Shown piece by piece: positions 58,250 through 64,000 of a stretch of DNA of 64,000 nt. The translations under genes and the position numbers were made by a program. Source of the stretch: Sipunculus nudus (lineage: Eukaryota; Annelida; Sipuncula; Golfingiida; Sipunculidae). Position 1 is the stretch's first letter; each line of letters starts with the position of its first letter. Below the pieces are notes generated by a model. The model was not told where the DNA came from. It did not search any database and saw only the letters and a program-made list of their open reading frames with translations. The DNA lies in assembly GCA_026874595.1 (NCBI GenBank), contig CM049316.1, forward strand, positions 17,321,839-17,385,838. Direction: 5' to 3'.

Positions 58250-59060
58250 CCTGATAACTCATAAAAGATTTCAAAGATCTTTACCAAACTTTATGTGTGC
58301 ATTGATATGGGTGAGAGGACGAAGCCTCTTTAAATTGGGTCATTACCTTTACTAGGAGAGTGAATAGGTCCATTTTAGGAGACAATAACAAAAATTTCTT
58401 AAATATCTTGAGAAATATCTAGAAAATTGGCTGAAGATTTTGAATAGCATGTCATATACTGGAAACTGGTGGTGCCACCTATTATCTGTTCTTGTTTTCA
58501 CCCCTTTTATTACCCCATCATAGACAGTACTGTGAGCATTACATGTATCTCTTATTATGATAAATATAGATATGGGTAATGGGATCAGGTATATTTAAAT
58601 TGAGGTCATGACCTTTCCCATGAGAGTGGCCTTGACCTTTTATAGTTCTATATTTGGTGAAGATCACAAAAAATCTTACATATCTCAATAAGAGATGTAT
58701 GCATTAGTAAAAAAATCCTATGGACTGAAGATCTTTGGTAGCTTTTACTATACTGTTAGCTTTATAAATCAAAAACTAATGGACAGGTTTCTTTCATATT
58801 ATACATATACATAGATATATATGGATTATGGGAAGAGGTATATCTTAATTTGGATCATGACCTTTTCTATTAGAGTGGCCTTGACCTTGAAAATTCACAT
58901 ATGTGGTGAAAAAATGTTGCTTTTTCAAGTCGATAGATGTATCCATTGCAAAATCAAAATGAATGTTGTCAGATGATAAGTTGTTGAAAGAGACTAGTGA
59001 CCTTGACCTTGGTTTTGAAGGTCACTCCTGAAGAAGTGCTGGTGGCTTTGCCAAGTGTCA
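58250..59060 (+). repeat. Second locus of the CTTGACCTTGA tandem family
   Basis: TTTCTTTCATATTATACATA, ATTAGAGTGGCCTTGACC and TTTGGTGAAGATCACA match 24560-25050 in the same order. Confidence 0.7.
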
Positions 59061-59830
59061 GTATATGCTTCTGAAGATAAGAGTCTATTTCTAAGGGGGA
59101 GGGGGGTTAGTCGTCAGAGGATACTAGTATGGAATCTGCTATGCCAAAAAATGTTGCTCCTATTAGTACAATAGTGAAATATTTGGGTATTCAAGTAACT
59201 ATATGCTTTAATCAGACACATATATTCATTCATTTACAAAGTTTAAAGTTGGCAAACAAGCCCTTCAAAATTTTGACCTAAAGTTGTGAATTTCAGCCTC
59301 TATTTACATTGGCCATGTTTATAGGATGAGTGTTTGACCTTTGGGTCATTTGTCAATACCAATCATTATAAATCATCGGATAGTTTAGGAAAGTGTACTT
59401 ATTGCATGCAAAAATTATCGAAATTTTAATGTTTCTTCACAGAATAAGAAGACAGCATACTTTTATTACCAGAGAGGACACAGTTAGCAATAAGGGGACT
59501 AGTTGGACCGTCAGGAAGAAGATGACTGAACTTTCCTCTGTTTGTCTTGGATATTTAATCAAGAATTGTAATTCGAAAATCATGGGCCAGTTTTCCAGGA
59601 CAATAAAATATCACCAAGGATTAAAGGCACCACAAATGATCCACCACTAGTAGAAGTTGTGTTTCCTCGAGAGAATCGTACAAAAGGCAATAGGCTATTG
59701 GTAGGCAATAGTTTGCCAAATACTTACCCCTACAAACAGTTTATGCAACAACAGAACATTTTTATTGTTGCATTTAAAGCTTCAGTAATATTAAATATTT
59801 AAAGTTCATGAATAAACTTTTTTTTATAAG
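59061..59830. other. Stretch without recognised genes
   Basis: An 85-codon frame (59393-59650) has no motif. Nothing else is recognised. Confidence 0.35.
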
Positions 59831-59834
59831 CACT

Positions 59835-60870
59835 GTTAAATTTCGTATCCTGTATGTATATGCAAGGGGGTTGTAACTCTCACCATCCCCTTCTTCATCC
59901 CACTGAGGCTTTGCTCCTTGGCACTGTTAACAATAGTTCTATGGCTATAGCATAAAATTTAATAATTAAAGAAAATATCTATAGAGAGACAGAGGCGTTA
60001 TAACTCTGATCATAACACAACACCCCCCCCCCCATCAAGTCATTGCACCTATGGAATGGGGACGTTATGACAACTGTATACATATCATAAAATGGATGAA
60101 AAAGGTTTACCAAATAAATTGGATCCCATCAGACAAATGTGTAAACTGTTGAACTGTCAACAGCTTATCAAAAAGGTAACCAATGGAAAGGCATGGTCAG
60201 GTCTCAGATATTATTTGCAACATTTCCTTCAATCATATAAACCAACCATGGCCCAGATTACCTCTTCATCTCAAACATTATCTACATTTCATCATATTTT
60301 TAAGATTTTAACCTTCCAGGTGGTTCAGTACTGTTGACCATTTGTCCATAGGTACCTATGTACATGCCAGAAATTATGTCAATATTGTGTAATATGTAGA
60401 CGTGAGGGGCATCAAAATAATGCACCTTGTCAAGACCGATCTTGTCAAGATATTATGTCATACAGTCACAAATTCATAAATCCCCGCATCAGCATAGTTA
60501 ATCATAACCTTGTATCTGTCAAATTGAACTCTTGCAGTTTTCCATACACTATAGATCCTTCAACAAATAGCCTTATCATCATTACACCACTGCTTAGCAT
60601 ACTGTCATTATATTCATATTTGCTCAAATAAATTGCTTTTTTCGACCCCTCCCAAATAAATAAAAAATAAACTACTATATTTTATTCCGTATTAATCCAT
60701 CAGTCAGGTTATTTCATGTATCATTTACTCACATATTACATTATATTCCTTTATAAAAGCCCAACATGACAATGATATTCTAAGCTTTATCTACTCAATA
60801 TAGTATCACAATGGTGATACATTTATAGTCCAATCATGATCAGCTGAGCGCCGTGACCCATGGGTCCCTT
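59835..60870 (+). mobile_element. Second copy, broken, of the hairpin-headed element's right part
   Basis: About 59835-60340 matches 16190-16690 (GTGTAAACTG..GAACTGTCAACAGC versus GTGCAAGCTACTGG..ACTGTCAAC; AAGGCATGGTCAGGTC versus AATGCATGGTCTGGTC). The family tail TCAGCTGAGCGCCGTG followed by GACCCATGGGTC stands at 60839-60868. Confidence 0.6.
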
Positions 60871-61435
60871 GTTGCACAGCTCCCGTCTGTTTGTCTGCCA
60901 TGGGATAAAATCACTCATATCTCGGCAGTGGTTTGACATATCTGCCTAAAATTTTGCAGGTTTATACATCCCCGACAGCTCTCTCGATTTTATGACAGAT
61001 GGCGCCACCTGCATTCTAGTTTATGCAGCAGACATCCAAGCTCATATCTTGGGAACCATTTGACCGATTGGGCCAAAGTTTTGCATGTGTATAGTTCTCA
61101 CATAGCTCTTTATCATACGCAAAACTGGTGGCGCCACCTGCAACCATTTTTGCTCAGCGTCCATCTGTTTGTCTGCCACGGGCTAAATATCACTCATATA
61201 CATGTAGTGGTTTGACTTATCTGCCTTAAATTTTGCATATGTATACAACCTATACGGCTTTCTGGATTTTGTGGTAGGGGGGCAACCTACATACACAATT
61301 TGGCTGCAGACATCCATGCTAATATGCAACACTTCACTGTATTTCCCATTGCCACTCAATCCATGCCTCACTTCACCCGTTCCACTCTGATTTAGGTGGA
61401 TACACGTAGTCGCTTGTCGACTACCCGTATTCTAG
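60871..61435 (+). mobile_element. 5'-truncated Helitron, same family as 40269-41147
   Basis: The body matches the complete copy (TTGCACAGC, CTCATATCTCGGCAGTGG, GGTGGCGCCACCTGCAACC). The 3' end has a perfect stem GTAGTCG (61406-61412), loop CTTGT, CGACTAC (61418-61424), then CCGTATT and CTAG (61432-61435) before T. It joins directly to the CCCATGGG tail of the preceding repeat. Confidence 0.8.
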
Positions 61436-61639
61436 TTCCATATTTCGTGTGACTAGATTATAAATAAGCTGTCATTGCATATATTGGACCCATAGAAAAA
61501 ATAAAACATTTTTTTTTCAAAATTTTAGGAATTGTTATGTTAATTATATTGCTTATACTATTAGAAACATTTGTATGCGGTGTCAGAACGTCGTTATGTT
61601 TGGTCATCATTGGGCAATACTCAATAGTTTTAGTTATTT

Positions 61640-62770
61640 AGGTGACTGGATTGTTTCCTTTTTACTACGTCCTAATAACCTTAAAAACTCGTTTCAGCAA
61701 TATACAACAACCTTTCTTGTCCCAAAAGTACCATAGTGAGAACGTTCCAGAAACGTCTTCATTGTTGTGTAAACGTTGGGTTTACGTTTTCTATTGGGAA
61801 AACGTTATAACACCGTCTAAAACACTTTCCACTTTGCCATTGCAATAACGTAATTTCGAAAACTAATATAAAACTTTGTTTAATTGTTTCCTGTAGGTGA
61901 ATGGATCGTTTCCCTTTAAATACGTCCTGATAACCTTAATAACACGTTTCAGCAATATACAACAACCTTTCTTGTCCCGAAACTACCATGATGAGAACGT
62001 TATAGAAACGTCTTCATTGTTGTGTAAACGTTGTTTTAATTTTTTTTTTTTTATTGGGAAAACGTTATAACACCGTCTTAAAAACTTTCCACTTTGCCGT
62101 TCAAGTAACGTTATGTTAGGAACTAATGTAAAATGTTGTATAAATGTGTCCTGTAGTGAATGGATCGTTCCCCTTTAAATACGTCCTAAAAACCTTATTA
62201 ACACGTTAAAGCAATATCCAACCACCTTTCTGGTTCCGGAGATACCATGGTGAGAACGTTGTAGAAACGTCTTCATTGTTCTGTAAACGTTGATTCAACG
62301 TTTTTTCGGGAAAACGTTATAACACCGTCCAAAAAACTTTCCACTTTGCCGTTGTAATAACGTAATTTCGAAAACTAATATAAAACGTTGTATAAATGTT
62401 ATCTGTTGGTTATTGGCTCGTTTTTCTTTTGATACGTTCTTATAACCTTAATACAACGTTCAAAAATATCCAAATATTCTTCTCAGTCCCGATAAAGCCA
62501 TTGAGGTAACGCTGCCGAAACGTCTTTGGGACATAACTGCATGCTATTTTCCGAGCATGACTTGTTACCAGTTGGAACGTTACCAGTTGGTTACCTTAAC
62601 GTTCAGCGCAACAGAAAACGTTTTGTCAATGTTTTGCCAACATTTCACTGTATCCTTGAATTGTTGTGTAAACGTTTATTTAATGTTTTTTAATGGAAAA
62701 ACGTTAATACGCTGTCGAAAAAACTTTCCACTTTGCCGTGAGCTTAACATTATTGGAAAACGTTATCGTT
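61640..62770 (+). repeat. AACGTT satellite, period about 256 bp, four to five units
   Basis: GTGAATGGATCGTTTCCCTT, TACGTCCT.ATAACCTTAA, TGAGAACGTT..AGAAACGTC, TTCATTGTTGTGTAAACGTT, GGGAAAACGTTATAACACCG and AACTTTCCACTTTGCCGTT recur starting near 61643, 61898, 62156 and 62407. The last unit decays by about 62770. Confidence 0.9.
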
Positions 62771-64000
62771 ACGAAAGCGCACTGTTTTTACAATGTTCAG
62801 GTCACCTTTTTTGGCTAGCTGGGAAATTACCCCCATGAATGTCTTGAATATAGTAACAGTTAGTATTTTTTTTTTTCGTTGCTTGTTTGTAAGTATAAAA
62901 TATTGCCTTCAACATAAGTATACGGAGGAAAATGTAGTCATCGGTCACTAGGTACAAGGCCGTGCTCTCTGTCTCCTTTCTCTCTCTCTCAATTGTGCAA
63001 GCTTAGTTCAAATAATTGGTCAGGTTTGGAAAGTTATTGATCTTGCCTGAACAATTAAATTCAATACCGAAATATCGGAAAGGAACACACCAGCAGAGCT
63101 TGAGGACATTCACATTTAATTGAACATTTAAGAAGGAGTGTATGAAGACTCACATTAATTACAAGTCCATGAAGTTTAGAAGTTGAAGAGGACCTTAAAA
63201 GTTAGCTTAATTAATGTGGTTATTTACTCGGACTATACTGTGTAGATCGTACTTATTTCTATGTTACATATCGTTCTTTGTTTGCTTTAAATGTTGATTG
63301 AATGTATTTGAGAAAGATATTTCAGTAAGGTAATAAATGACATCCGTCAACTGTGCATTTACTTCAGCAGAAGGCAAATATGATAAATGGTGCTACAAAC
63401 TTCACCATTATTTCATGCTCAAGTAAGCTGACGTAAATGATGTTATAAGCACATAAACCTTCGTGAGACAAGGGAAAAATTACCACATAAAAGTCGGTGG
63501 CAAAGGACCAGATACTTGTTGTTCTCCAGGATTTTGGGCATGTCATGACACCAGAGGGCTTTTTTGACTGGCCCGTTGCCCTCTCTCCCTCTTCATCCTC
63601 CTGGATCATGTGCATGAGCCCCTCCTATGCAAGGGTCCCGGAATAATTGTTTGTATAATCATTTCCTCTGCAGAAAGAACAAAACTACAACCATCTGCAA
63701 ATAGAAAAAAAGACCGATCCCATCTAATATACATAGCAGTATGTTACAGAAATGTTTATTTAACGATATCCAGGGCACATGGACGTGGTACATCCTTCCT
63801 TGAATCATAGAGACTGCAAAAAAGAGAAGTTCTTTGCTTTATGATTCAGTTATTTTATATATTAAGCTTTTCTGGCATGCGAGTGATTGTGCTTCTAAAA
63901 ATCATACCTGAAGGATAAAACTGGAAATGGCTAATGGCTTCCTTACAGGATGTGTTCCTCAACCCTGCTGTAAAATCATCACTCTATCTTTCCTCTCTTT
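62771..64000. other. End of window, no recognised genes
   Basis: Short frames on both strands around 63364-63810 overlap one another and show no motif. A CT run lies at 62976-62990. No repeat boundary is seen. Confidence 0.4.

Noticed and set aside
63364-63810. An exon pair near the right edge
   Set aside because: Frames on both strands are equally open, there is no strong splice context and no recognisable domain.

Overview
This is eukaryotic, nuclear, AT-rich and strongly repeat-dominated DNA. The mix of repeats suggests a marine lophotrochozoan, probably a mollusc: RTE-, Tx1- and Jockey-like LINEs, Helitrons, a tRNA-derived SINE, CCCATGGG-ended hairpin repeats, long (TA)n and (GA)n arrays, and an expanded-type GNAT acyltransferase. 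Species cannot be named from the sequence. There are no bacterial-style operons. Almost every short ORF is fortuitous.

Host-gene content is small. A last coding exon of a GNAT acetyltransferase lies at 3195-3910 (+), with no upstream exons recognised. A compact promoter at 11655-11720 carries a CRE, a CCAAT box and two E2F-type sites. It precedes a probable non-coding first exon with a strong splice donor and possible further exons at 11874-11921 and about 13420-13592. Two weaker exon candidates lie at 44977-45063 and 45440-45600.

Layout: 1-1233 Tx1/L1-like LINE 3' end; 1285-2440 Penelope-like RT fragment rearranged as an inverted duplication; 3195-3910 GNAT exon; about 5200-9235 an AACGTT satellite array carrying a SINE, a TTAA-flanked piggyBac-like MITE and a TTCGCG MITE; 11102-11309 another MITE; 11655-13592 promoter and candidate exons; 13870-14220 MITE; 14310-16710 hairpin-headed dispersed element; 18472-21113 MULE-like foldback element; 21414-23703 hAT-like element with a nested 981-bp element; 25640-29690 minisatellite with a 913-bp higher-order repeat, interrupted by a second, inverted and apparently identical 981-bp element; 29995-31280 second minisatellite; 31700-38850 broken Jockey/I-type LINE split by a 2.6-kb foldback element; 39386-41480 hairpin-headed 335-bp tandem array split by a Helitron; 41875-43520 probable second Helitron; 46270-47600 more tandem arrays; 48898-52215 full-length, nearly intact RTE-like LINE; 52650-57102 sparse DNA with pogo-like elements; 57150-57500 palindromic repeats; 58250-61435 dispersed repeats and a Helitron 3' end; 61640-62770 a 256-bp AACGTT tandem array; then little to the end.

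The most informative signal is the nesting. Insertions can be proven inside the window because tandem or paralogous units, or the reading frame of the host LINE, preserve the empty site. This holds for the 981-bp element, the Helitron and the foldback element in the LINE.
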